Source of the DNA: Cryptomeria japonica
Lineage: Eukaryota > Streptophyta > Pinopsida > Cupressales > Cupressaceae
Direction: 5' to 3'
NCBI RefSeq assembly: GCF_030272615.1
Contig: NC_081410.1
Location: 190,049,619-190,113,618 of the forward strand
DNA: 64,000 nt
Position 1 is the stretch's first letter; every line of letters starts with the position of its first letter. Under the pieces are notes generated by a model. The model made no database searches. It saw only the letters and a program-made list of their open reading frames with translations, and was not told where the DNA came from. The translations under genes and the position numbers were made by a program. Below are positions 10,894 through 21,258 of this stretch, one piece after another.

Positions 10894-11567
10894 TATTTTT
10901 CCTTGACTGAATTCTGTGTAGCTCGAGTGACTGTCTTCCTTGATGAAGGAGTCGAGATAGAATTACTAGTGTGTGAACTACATTTTCCCATATGTGTTTC
11001 ACCTAAAGAAGTTTGGGCATCCCTGATAACAAAGTCCCTCGAGGAAGCTCCATTAAAGGTCCATGATGTATCACCGGAAGGGAAAGGATGTGCGGAACAA
11101 GTGGATGAGGAATGAAGGTTTATGATTGTGAAAAGAAGTGAAAGTAGGATAGCATGATGGAGACTTAGGATCAACAAGTATGCTTTTTGACTTGAAATTT
11201 TAGAACTTTTGCCCATAGTTATTTTGATATTAGGGGAGATCAACTCTTGCTCTTTTTGCTTCATAGGATTTTTATCCTTGACCTTGATTTTTGCAGAGTC
11301 TAGTAGCTTTTGATTTTGATTTGGACTAAAGAACTTTTCTTTATTTTTGACTTTTAGATTTTTCTTTTCAAAGCTTGATTGTTGATCCCCAGTGAGTAAG
11401 GGATTTTGTAATTCTTGTTGATCCAAGTCTAGGAGCGGAGTGGAAATGGAAAGAGTGGATGAAATGGGAAGGCTATGTGAGTTCTCAAGAGGGTTGGAGA
11501 TACACTCAATAGATTCTTTGTTGGAACCACTCTTAGGATTATTGATATCAAGAGTTGCTTGCACCAC
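10818..11567 (-). CDS. Unrecognised ORF in element B between protease and integrase scrap
   Basis: This is a 249-codon minus-strand frame that I do not recognise apart from its last roughly 25 residues, which are integrase C-terminus. Residues 1-118 are hydrophilic, Ser/Lys/Gln/Asn-rich, and could be linker sequence. At about 119 a second Met opens a segment, MGKSSKISSQ, followed by a strongly hydrophobic stretch (about 129-150, Leu/Ile-rich) and then CSAHPFPSG and a Ser/Thr-rich tail with a second Cys. This looks like a signal peptide or single membrane segment. It stands where G-patch, RT, RNase H and most of integrase should be. It may be a captured host gene piece, sequence from another element, or a chance frame. 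Confidence 0.4.
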   Translation of the reverse strand: MVQATLDINNPKSGSNKESIECISNPLENSHSLPISSTLSISTPLLDLDQQELQNPLLTGDQQSSFEKKNLKVKNKEKFFSPNQNQKLLDSAKIKVKDKNPMKQKEQELISPNIKITMGKSSKISSQKAYLLILSLHHAILLSLLFTIINLHSSSTCSAHPFPSGDTSWTFNGASSRDFVIRDAQTSLGETHMGKCSSHTSNSISTPSSRKTVTRATQNSVKEKYNYNHKVKPRTFETGDLVLKENPKN

Positions 11568-14500
11568 TAGAGGAGATTTGCATTTAGACTAGTAGCCACA
11601 ACACTAAGTGCTTCGTACCCAAATCCTTGGCATTGCAAATTGTTTGTAGGTTGTTCCTGTCGATTAAATGTGTTAGAAGATAGTGAGAGTTGATCAACAT
11701 GAAAGATATATTCACCACATCCCATGTCTTTAATCTTGAACTTTTCTTTGAGCTCTGCTTGTTTGGATGTAGAAGCTTTCAAGGATTCTGGATCCACATA
11801 TACCAATGAAGGAATAGTCTCTCGATTAATTGGGATTGTTATTTCTGATCTAGGTCATAAATTGTTGCAATATATAAATGGGTTAGGATCAACTTTGATG
11901 GTCACTTCAACTCCATTATGTGGAAACTTGATACATCGATGATGTGTAGATGGTACTACGCTCATCTCATGAATCCATGGACGTCCTAGCAATATGTTGT
12001 ATGTGAGATCTAGATCAAGGACTTGGCATACCACATCTTTCGTAACTGGCCCAACTCTAAGAGGTAAGGTGACAGTGCCTTTAGATGAACGCTCTTCGTC
12101 ATCATATGCCTTGATGGTAATTTTGTTTGTAGAATTCACATCTTTTTTAGAATATCCCAATTGTTTAATAGTGCTCAATGTAGAAATGTTTAGACCTGCT
12201 CCTCCATCTATCAGGACTCGTTTTATTTGATGTTTGTGTAGGAAGGCTTCAATGTGTAAAGGTGAATTATGTGGTTGACTCACGGAGGTGTCATCAGCTT
12301 CTGTAAATGTAAGGGAGTGTGGAATGGAAAGGTATCCCGCCATGGCTTGAAACTGGTCCACATTCAGATCAGTAGGGACAGAGGTGTCTCTCAAGATTTT
12401 GTCAAGAATGGCTTTATGTGCTGGTGATATGCTTAAGAGCTCGAGGATGGAGATAAGTGCGTGTGTCTTCCCTAAGTGTTCTACAAGGTCATACTTAGGC
12501 TTAGTTGATGAGGAAGCGGTGTTTTTAGGTGGAGCACCTTGCAAAGTGAATTTACCTCGACGAGTTGTAACATTACATTTAGAGGTAGATTCGGAAGAAG
12601 ATCCAATTCCTTTTAGGACAATATTGGGTCTTTGGGTAGAATTCTCAGGCGCTTTATCCTTGATGATAATGGTAGAGACACAATTGTCCATTGAAATGTG
12701 ATTGACAGTTGAATCGTAGTTATAGGATGCTCTGGTATAGTTGGTTTGGTCATCTGTGGCTTTAGCTTTTCCCTTGTCATGTTTTGGGAATGGTTCCTTA
12801 AACATTTCATGTTCTTGATTGGATGAGTGTCCTTCAATCTCAATGTCACCTCTATCAATGAGATCTTGTATGATGTTCTTCAGTCGATGACAATTTCCTA
12901 TTTTATGTCCCTTGCTTTTATGAAATTCACAGTACTCATCATCATTCCACCAATTTGGTTTAACCTTTGGCTCATATGGAGGTAGATCTAGGATTGTTAT
13001 TATCTTGTTTGCCACTAGCTTCTTGAAAACTGACTCAAGTGGTTCTCCCAATGGAGTGTACTCCCTTTGTGACTTCGAAGTTGTTTGAGTATTCACTTGA
13101 TTTTTTGTAGAGCTTGATCCAGAAAAAACGATTTTGGGTCATACTGTATTGGCCTCAACAACACCATCATTGACTGTGTTCTTGTTTTTGTTCCAAAATC
13201 TTGGCTTGTCTTTTCCTTTAAAGTCCTCTTTGTTTTCTTTGAATATCTTGATGATGCCTTGCTCAATTAGGACCTTTTCTGTCGCTAATCCTTTCTCAAT
13301 GACGTCCTTGAAGGTGGACAAACAAGCTTTTCTTAGATCATAACCAATGTCTTTGTTAAAATTTTGGGTGAACATCTCTACCATTTGTTTTTGTGGAATT
13401 TCACAAGAGCATCTGCTGGCTAGATTCCTCCATCTTTGTAAAAATGATGAAAAAGACTCTCCATCTTTTTGCTTGGTGTTGCACAAAGTAGTGACTGATA
13501 TGTCTGTCTCTATGTTGTATGAGAAATGTTGGATAAATGCCTCTGCTAAGTCACCCCATGACTTAATTCCAGGTGGAAGTTGGGAGAACCATTCCATAGC
13601 TTGATCACCTAAGCTTTGTGGGAATAATCTCATCAAATATGTCTCTTCTACTGCTATCTCAATGCAAGCTGTGAAAAACTGTCTTATATGTGCCTTAGGA
13701 TCTCCTTTGCCTCTATACTTATCAAACTTAGGTGTCACAAAGTGTGTAGGAAATGGAGGCATTGGAATGCTTTTGTCAAATGGATAGGGACATATGTCTC
13801 TCATCGTGTAAGTTGGCTTCGGTGTATTTATGTCCTCCATTTTCTTTTGTAAGTCCTTAATTTGTTGTTCCAAATTGTTCTTTGGTGGAGACCGACTTCT
13901 TGGACCATATCCCATGCATGAGCCACTGGGTGGAGGAGGAGCATGTTGCATATATGGATGGTATTGATCATACACATGTTCGTATGGAGGAGGTCTATAA
14001 CGATGTTGCGTATGCCTATAAGGACCACTTGGTATAGAGTAATGGTGAGGAATGAAATATCTACTTTGTCCATGTATACCATACTCTATAGGCATGTCAT
14101 GAGTTTGTTCTAGTGTGTTGCCCCCAAATTTGACGCAGGGTTTCCTTGTGTCCAAATTTTGAGCATGCCTTTAAATATCCAATTGCCTTGGTGGTTGATC
14201 CTTAGCATTGGTATGTGATTGAGCATATTTTTCTGCATAAGACTTCCATAATGGTTTGCGAAGGTGAGTATCATATGCTTGACCATGTGTATGTGGGACC
14301 TCTGATTTTTGAAACAAAGATGATGGTGATTCGGGCACCATATGTGGTCTTCTATTGCCTCCACTATTAGGCCTCCTTTGATCCATGTTGAGGTGAGGTT
14401 GTTGCAAAGGTCGATTTTCTACTATTTGAGACGTGTCAAAATCATGAGGGATCTTGGCTCCACTTTGTGCCATCACCTGTAAGAAGTATTGTCTATCTCT

Positions 14501-14788
14501 CCTCATTATTTCCTCAACCAATCGATTAAAACGAGGATCCATAATGGAGTCTTCCACTTCTGCTGAATGTACTGAAATGTTGTCTATATTGTCATTGTGT
14601 GTATCATTGTTGTTTATAGTATCCATGTTCTCAACATTTGGAATGTTTCTATAGGCATCCATGTCAGGTAATGTAGTATGATCAGAATTGGAAAAGATAT
14701 CATTGTCATACTCATAGGAACTCATGTTTGTGGACTCTTGAGCCACTTTAGCTTCTCTCCTAGATTTTTGGGAACGGGTTTCAACCAT
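11567..14788 (-). pseudogene. gag: gag-protease frame of element B, nearly open
   Basis: One reading frame from ATG 14788 (MVETRSQKSRR) to 11567 is broken only by stops at 14171, 13139 (TGA) and 11855. The order is: an acidic N-terminus; a proline/tyrosine-rich stretch (about 14.0-13.87 kb); the retrotransposon gag domain (CPYPFDKSIPMPPFP, then FDKYRGKGDP, LMRLFPQSLGDQAMEWF, about 13.8-13.4 kb); and a lysine-rich tail. A CX2HX4HX4C knuckle, CEFHKSKGHKIGNC, lies near 12.93 kb. The aspartic protease has VLIDGGAGLNIS near 12.2 kb and NILLGRPWIHEM near 11.98 kb. The catalytic Asp is present. Gag would form the particle and PR would process it. With only three stops, this is the best preserved coding region in the window. 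Confidence 0.85.
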
Positions 14789-15489
14789 GAACTAGGTATT
14801 GACCAAGATGTGTGAGACTAGATGAAAATGGAAAGAGTATGGAAGACTAAGAGTTGGATGGAATGTAAATGAATCTGAAGTTTACTTCCAATGTCCAAAG
14901 TGTAAGACCAAGTATGTATGTAGTAGAGTAAGTGTGACTTCCAAAGAGATGATAGTTTCTCTTGATGAGGTAAGTTGACCTTGACTCTAAGTAAAACCAA
15001 ATGAGACCCAAAGGTGATAGACCTTGATGAGGGACCACTTAGCAAAATGTTGTTGTATGTAATGTGTTGACAAAGTATGACAAGGACAAGCAAGTGACCT
15101 TTTGACTCAAGTTTAGACAAATGTGAATGTAATACAAGGTGTAAAGCAATGATGGACTTTGTGAGACCCAAAAATAGGTTGAATTCTAGATGGAAACCTA
15201 AAGATATAGCTTAGGAAGCTCAATAATTCTGAAACTGATTGCTCTTGTTTGTTGGACTGTAAGTTTTTTCAATTTGTGAAGTTGTTTGTTGTGACCAAAT
15301 CTAAATTTTTGATCGTTTTTCGTGACAAGAGGACACAATGTTGATGAGGACTCAATGTTTGCAAGTGTTTAGACTCAAAATGACTCAAAGAAAGTGTGTT
15401 GTTTGATGTAAAATTATTTTGCATACACTTGAAGACACAAAAGACAGAATGTTTTGATGTTTGGTCTTGAATGTTTGATTGTTCAAAAT

Positions 15490-16080
15490 AAGACAAGCAC
15501 AATTCTTATGGTTGGCCAGGACAATAGTTGTTGATCCCACATGGGGTTTCCCCTGAGGCTACGCTATTTAGAGCGGATACTTAGATGCTTGACCCTACTG
15601 GCTCCACCCTCGACACTCACTTCTCGGGGTAGCCAAGCATCAGTCCCCATGAAAACTCTCTGTGGTGAACTTTGCATCTCTACTAAAAACCGTATGTGTG
15701 TGGGTCGCTACCAGAGGTCCGACCTCCTGCCCCAACAACTAGAAGGATTTTGGCTTCTAAAATAAAAAAGTGCTAGTAAGGGCATCTGCTCGTGTGGCCA
15801 TACATGCGACACTTTCAGCTCTGTAAATGCAATAGGCTCCCAGCTGGTAGGGGTTACGCCCTACAACTAATCAAATAAATTTGATCAAATGGGTTTATGG
15901 GGAGACATAGTGTCGGTATGAACTAATCAGCACACATTATCCATAGTTTTCACCATGAATACAGTTGTTTATAGTGGCTCGAAAGAGGATGGCTTTTCCT
16001 CGCTACCACTCGGGTTGTTCTCTCCTCACTAGTAATCCTAATGACCACACGGGGAGACAAACCCTCTAAAGATGAAACAA
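15490..16080 (-). other. Conserved leader block of element B
   Basis: The minus strand of this stretch aligns over about 550 bases with the leader of element D (48895-49475, plus strand). The match includes the segment around CACACACATACGGTT and the GAGGGTGGAGCCAGT part. There is no consistent open frame in both copies, so the block probably acts as RNA (packaging, translation or primer context); that is inference. The stretch 14789-15489, between it and gag, shows nothing else recognisable. Confidence 0.65.
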
Positions 16081-16299
16081 ATAGAGCCTATTGCCCAAGA
16101 CACAAAAGACACTAGTTCAATTTTAGTGCACCAATTGAAGTGTTTGATAATATATGAAAACAAGGCACAATAAAGATCAAAATAAAATCCTTTTCAAAGT
16201 CCTGCAACAAATATTTATTAGTAATTTGGATTGTCTCAAATGATCACCCCTTCCTGCAAGCACACAAGTTAGGTAAATTTTAGATCCAAAAGACTTTGT

Positions 16300-17200
16300 G
16301 AAATAGGGGTCTTCAACAATGCGTTTTGTTGACCAATTCAAAGATCTGATTCATAATTAAAAAAAAAAACCATTTGTAAAATTTCAAGAGATTTCCAGAA
16401 ATGTAAGAAAATCCAAAAAATTTGCTAATTTGCTCCAAAAAATAATTTTTAATGAAAAATCATAAAAAATTCATATAAAATACAAAATCGATCTAAAAAA
16501 TCTGAAATTTTTATTGGACAGTCTTGATGGTCTTCCAAACTTGCATAAAAAAATTTCTGCAACAAATCCAAGAAGTTTGTGAGATATGAGTAAAATAATG
16601 CAAAACCCTAATTTTCAAAGATCGGATTTTTGAGGAATGATTTTGCATCAAATTCAAAATGACAAATAATAGATCCTATGTATAATTCTGAGAGGTTTCC
16701 AAAAATGTAAGAAAATCTGAAAAATTCGCTAATTTTCTCTCAAAATTAATTTTTAATAAAAAATCATAAAAGATTCATATAAAATGAAACTCTGATCCAA
16801 AAAATCTGAAATTTTTACTGAATACTTCTGATAATTTTCCTGACTTTGAAAAACAAATTGATGCCAAAATTCAAAGCCGTTTGTGAGATCTGATCAAAAT
16901 AAGGAAAAACCCTAATTTTTAAAGATCTGATTTTTAGGGAAATATTTTGCATTAAAATTAAAATCACAAAGAACAGATCATGTGTATAATTATGAGATAT
17001 TTTCAAAAATGTAAGAAAATCCGAAAAATTTGCCCATTTGGTCTCAAAATTATTTTTTTATGAAAATTCATAAAAATTTCATAGAAAATTAAAATATGCT
17101 CCAATAGATTTGAATTTTTCTTTGAGAGCTCCTGATACTGTCTTCAACTTGCAAAAAAACTTTGGTGCAAAATTTCCAAGCCGTTTGTGAGATATGATTG
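16300..17200 (-). repeat. Tandem repeat, about 303 bp x 3, in the leader of element B
   Basis: Three diverged copies can be followed by the anchor ATGTAAGAAAATC at 16401, 16705 and 17007 (spacing 304 and 302) and by GTTTGTGAGAT at about 16573, 16883 and 17183. The repeat is AT-rich, lies between the PBS and the conserved leader block, and has no open frame. Confidence 0.85.
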
Positions 17201-17332
17201 AATCTCTCCAAGATCTTGATTTTGTGTCCAAAACCCTAGCTGCACAAGGTTATTCTCCAAATTGTTTTACAAAACAACAATATAGGGTTAGAAAAATCTG
17301 TAAAAAAAAACACAGATCTAACAAAAATCCAT

Positions 17333-17353
17333 GTCCCACGGGGCGTGCCAAAA
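17333..17353 (-). other. Primer-binding-site region of element B
   Basis: Directly inside the 5' LTR the minus strand reads TTTTGGCACGCCCCGTGGGA. Element D has TTTTTTGCGCCCACCGTGGG at the same place (48167 on). The position fits a PBS. I cannot name the tRNA with confidence. Confidence 0.55.
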
Positions 17354-18157
17354 TTTTTATGGTGAAAATGGATAACAATAATATTGAAAGACTAAATGAA
17401 TTCAACCACTAAACCCTAGCCTAACAACAACAAAGATCTACCATAACATATGAAGATTACTTAAGACAATGCAAATCAAATAAAATCACAAAGATTATAC
17501 CATCAAATGTCTAATAGGGTTTGGATCTCCATTCTTCCTATCTCTATTGATCTTGCCTGATAAATTTTCTCTCAGATTTTATGTGTGCACAAGAGCTCAA
17601 CAAAGAATGAAAATGTGGTTGCAAGTAGGCTTGATCGCATATGAAAGTTCGAATGCTAGGATGTTTGATTAAAATGTATATGTCCAGGGGTTGAATGCAC
17701 AGGGTTGATAATGAAGGAAACATCTCCCTATATAGAAGACACTACAAGAAATGGAGGGATAAGATTGAGAGGTGTAAAAGATAAATGGTCGGCTATGATT
17801 AAAGGGTAGTTAGAGGAAATAAGAAAATAATGAAAGGGAAGGTAGTGTAGGAATTAAGAGATGAATGACATGTGTCATGGGTAGAAAAAGCTAATGAATT
17901 AATTAAATAAATAAAGATTTATTTAATTAATAGAAGAAGTGGGATCAATTAAATAAATAAGATATTTATTTAATTTAAGGAAAAGGATAATTTAAATAAA
18001 TAAAAATATTTATTTAAATAAGAAATAAGGCTAGAAGAGGATAAATGAATTAATTAAATAAATAAAGATTTATTTAATTAATAGAAGAGTTAGGCTAAAA
18101 TAATTAAATAAATAAAGATATTTATTTAATTAGACATGACAGTTTTAGGTGTCTACA
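17354..18157 (-). repeat. LTR of element B, 5' LTR (right on the map)
   Basis: It is 804 bp long and ends in GTCTACA at 18157. The inner end reads TT where the partner has TG, a point change. A TATA box (element sense CTATATAGGG) lies at about 17726-17735, followed by the likely transcript start. The U3 AT palindromes lie at about 17890-18130. Confidence 0.9.
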
Positions 18158-18162
18158 CAAAT
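18158..18162. repeat. Target-site duplication of element B, right copy
   Basis: caaat matches 6788-6792. Confidence 0.9.
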
Positions 18163-19445
18163 TATATGCAAAATTATCCAAGTGTACCTTCTTCCAAAAA
18201 GAAGTACAATACCTAGGGCATATAATTTAAGCCAAAGGAATAGCAGTAGATCCGACAAAGATTAAAGTCATTTCTGAATGGCCAACTCCCAGGAATGTGC
18301 ATGAAGTTAGAAGCTTCATGGGGTTAGCAAGATACTACAGAAAGTTCATAATGAACTTCTTGCGCATCGCACACCCCATCACATCATTGCAAAGGAAGGG
18401 CAAAAGTTTTGAATGGTCAGAAAAATGTCAGGTGGCGTTTGAACTCCTTAAAGAGAAATTGACTACGACACCAATACTAAAAGTGCCAGATCTAGATGAC
18501 CAATACTTAGTAGTAACTGATGCTTCAGGGGAAGGATTAGGTGGAGTCCCGATGCAAAGAGGACAAGTAACTGCCTATGAGTCAAGAAAGCTAAAAAATT
18601 ATGAGCAAAATTATGCATCACATGACCTTGAGCTCACAACAATAGTACATGCTCTACAAATGTGGCGTCACTATTTGCTAGGCAAGCCTTTTGAGCTTCG
18701 GTCAAATCACTAAGGATTGAAATATATTTTCACTCAACCCAACCTTAACGCACGACAAAGGCGATGGTTAGAACTAATCTCATATTATGATTTTGAGATC
18801 AACTACATCAAGGGTAAGGAAAACCGAGTGGCAAACATGCTGAGTTGTAGACGCCATATTAATGGCATCACTGCAGTGCATACAAATTTCCAGAATCGTG
18901 TCCTACAATTGCTAGGAGGGGATAGATTTTACCAGCAGGTAAAAGAGGCTTTACAAATACATTCCCAAGATCCAAGATATGACGGTTTCAAATTTGAATC
19001 AGACAGACTTTTAAGATACCGAGGTAGGATGTATATACTTAAGTCCTCCGAGTTGAGAAAATTGGTGTTGAAAGAAGTGCACTTTGCACCTTACTCTGGA
19101 CATCCAGGAGTAACTAAATTGCTTGCTGGCATTAGACCCTTATATTTTTGGAAATGAATGAAAAAGGACGCCGCAAGGTTTGTGGATAGCTGTTTTGAGT
19201 GCCAACGAGTTAAGGCTGAACATCAACACCCAACAGAGTTGTTGCAACCTAATGTAGTACCTAACTGGAAATGACAGATAATCAGCATGGACTTTGTCCA
19301 AGGATTGCCTATGTCCAGAAATAAGCATAATGTTGTTCTAGTGGTGGTAGATAGACTAACCAAAGTGGCTCATTTTATACTAGACAACTTATCTGATGGG
19401 GCACATACTATAGCTTACAAATTCTTGCATGAGATATTTCAGTTG
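18163..19445 (+). pseudogene. Element A pol part 2: RT end, RNase H, integrase N-terminus
   Basis: Continues RT of element A after insertion B, with LSKCTFFQKEVQYLGHII near 18175-18230. The connection domain follows ([12 protein letters not shown], about 18318-18353), then RNase H ([13 protein letters not shown], about 18508-18545, catalytic Asp kept; [15 protein letters not shown], about 18615-18660, with the catalytic Glu). The integrase zinc region has HFAPYSGHPG (about 19080-19110) and CFECQRVK (about 19192-19215), followed by the first catalytic Asp in SMDFVQGLP (about 19284-19310). Stops occur at about 18229, 18711, 19154 and 19274. The frame is cut at 19450 by element C and resumes at 36649. 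Confidence 0.85.
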
Positions 19446-19450
19446 CATGG
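19446..19450. repeat. Target-site duplication of element C, left copy
   Basis: catgg lies directly before C's left LTR and is repeated at 36649-36653. Confidence 0.9.
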
Positions 19451-21245
19451 TGATGTCATGAAAATGGGGACAAGGCAACAACAAAGTTCAATGCTAATAA
19501 GTTAGTTTCAACCATATAACCAAAACAAAGAACTAAAAACCATTCCAAACATATCAAAAGAGATTTCAAAAAGCATGAAAGAAGTTTAACAAAAGAAAAT
19601 AAAGGAGAAGAGTCTCCCTAAGATGCTTCCATGATGCCTTTTGATGCTTCTCCCTTATTTCTCCCCTCTCCAAGTCCCAAATGAGTGTAGCTCTCAACTT
19701 TTAGCACTAGCCATGGATGCCATACAGAGATTCAAGATGGTTGAATATGATAAACAAATGCTATGCAAGTGTAGATAGTGATGCTATGAAAAATCTCTAT
19801 ATTAATACCAGTATAACAACAATACTCTAATGCTTCCTCCTTTATTTGAGGATAAGGGTTCTATTTATAGAAGAAATGGAAAAATGAAGGGTTAAGATTG
19901 AGCAATCTTAACAAGGGTTAGGATTGAAAGATATTCAATCCATGTGAAAATTTCAACCCAATCCCATGTTGACAAGTGTCACCATGAGGAGGCTTGAGAG
20001 GAGAGATAAGGAGCATTAAATGCTTGAGGGGACATGATGGTTACCCTAAGGGGTTGGGTTAGTGCTAGGTTAATGGATATTCTTTTTATCCAAGGGATAA
20101 ATTAATGTGCAAGGGTTAAATGGTTACCTTAGTCAAAGAAATAAATACTTTGAAGAGACCCATGAGTCAAAAGGATAGTTAAGTTAGAGGAGAGTTTCTA
20201 ACCAAAGGTAAAAGGTGAGTTAACCATAAATGGTTATGTAAGAGCCTTTAATGGTTTGGAAGACTTTAGAGGTTAACCATTTGAAGACATAAAGCCTTTA
20301 ATGGTTATTGAAGGCTTTGGAGGTTTTTGAGAAGCGACTTCCTTTTATTTAGGAACGTGACAATGATTAGGATAGGATTAGGCTAATTAGAAGGAGTTAG
20401 AAGAATCTAGAAGGGATTTAGGCATGCAAGTGGATTTTGTAGGAGAATGCAAGTGGGGGGGATTTTGGGATTTTCAATTGAAGTAAAATTATTTATTTCA
20501 ATTAAATGGTGTAATTTGTATTTGAATAGATATTTAAATAAATATTAATTTATTTAAATGTGAATGTGAATTTTGGATTTTATTTAAATAAATCTTAATT
20601 ATTTTACATGAGAAAAAGGAAGATAAAGCATTAAATGCTTAAAGACTTTGAGAGAAACCATTAAAGGCTTAAGAAGATTCTAGAAAGAAGCCATAATTTT
20701 GAAGACTTTAAGGGAAACCATTAAAGGCTTAAGAAGACTCTAGAAGGAAGTCATTAAGTTTGAAGTTTTAAGGGAAACCATTAAAGACTTGAGAAGACTC
20801 TAGAAGGAAGCCATTAAGTTTGAAGACTTTAAGGGAAGCCATTAAAGGTTTCAAGTGGGTGAGGATAAATATGATTTTAAATAAATAATTTATTTATTTA
20901 AAATAGTTGTGCAACTTGCATTTGTAGGAAAATGCAAGTGGGTGGAGGATAAAGGTATTTAAATAAATGTTAATTTATTTAAATGTGAGAGATGAGATTT
21001 TGGGGGATTTAAATAAATATTAAATGTGAGAGAAGATTAAATTAAACAAATATGATTTATTTATTTAATTAATGGTCTGAATTTGGTTAAGTGAATTAAA
21101 TCAAATAAATTGAATAATTTATTTAATTAATAGGAGAAGAAGGTTAAGATGAATTAATTAAATAATTAAATATTGATTGATGGTTAAATAATCAAATAAA
21201 TATTAAATATTCATTTAATTAAGTGGACAAATTTATGTGTCTACA
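19451..21245 (-). repeat. LTR of element C, 3' LTR (left on the map)
   Basis: Starts TGATGTCATG and ends TGTCTACA at 21245. In element sense a TATA box CTATAAATAG lies at 19861-19870. AT palindromes of the TTTAAATAAA kind fill about 20460-21240. It contains a 60-bp minisatellite (20644-20850). Confidence 0.9.
20644..20850. repeat. 60-bp minisatellite in left LTR of C, about 4 units
   Basis: Units of about 60 bp, each starting GACTTTAAGGGAAACCATTA or a variant, begin at about 20644, 20704, 20764 and 20825. The right LTR has one unit fewer. Confidence 0.85.
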
Positions 21246-21258
21246 TTTGCCCCTCTTT
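21246..21258 (-). other. Polypurine tract of element C
   Basis: The minus strand reads AAAGAGGGGCAAA directly before the LTR start TGTAGACAC. Confidence 0.8.

Larger units (their letters stand above)
6793..18157 (-). mobile_element. Element B: non-autonomous Tat-type Ty3/gypsy element, inserted in A pol
   Basis: Two 804-bp LTRs in direct orientation flank an 11.4-kb minus-strand element with exact 5-bp TSDs (caaat). By eye the LTRs are about 96-97 percent identical. In element order it has 5' LTR 17354-18157, PBS 17333-17353, a leader with a 303-bp tandem repeat, and gag-protease (14788-11567). An unrecognised segment, a C-terminal scrap of integrase, a plus-strand (antisense) plant-mobile-domain ORF, a PPT and the 3' LTR follow. 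G-patch, RT, both RNases H and the integrase core are absent. B must have depended on proteins from another element. It resembles the class of non-autonomous elements that keep gag (TR-GAG), with protease in addition. Confidence 0.85.

Noticed and set aside
10818-11567. Envelope gene of element B
   Set aside because: There is a hydrophobic stretch, but the frame lies between protease and the integrase end, not after integrase, and lacks other env features. I kept it as unrecognised.
12384-12701. Plus-strand frame of 105 codons
   Set aside because: It is the shadow of the protease-gag frame of element B on the other strand.
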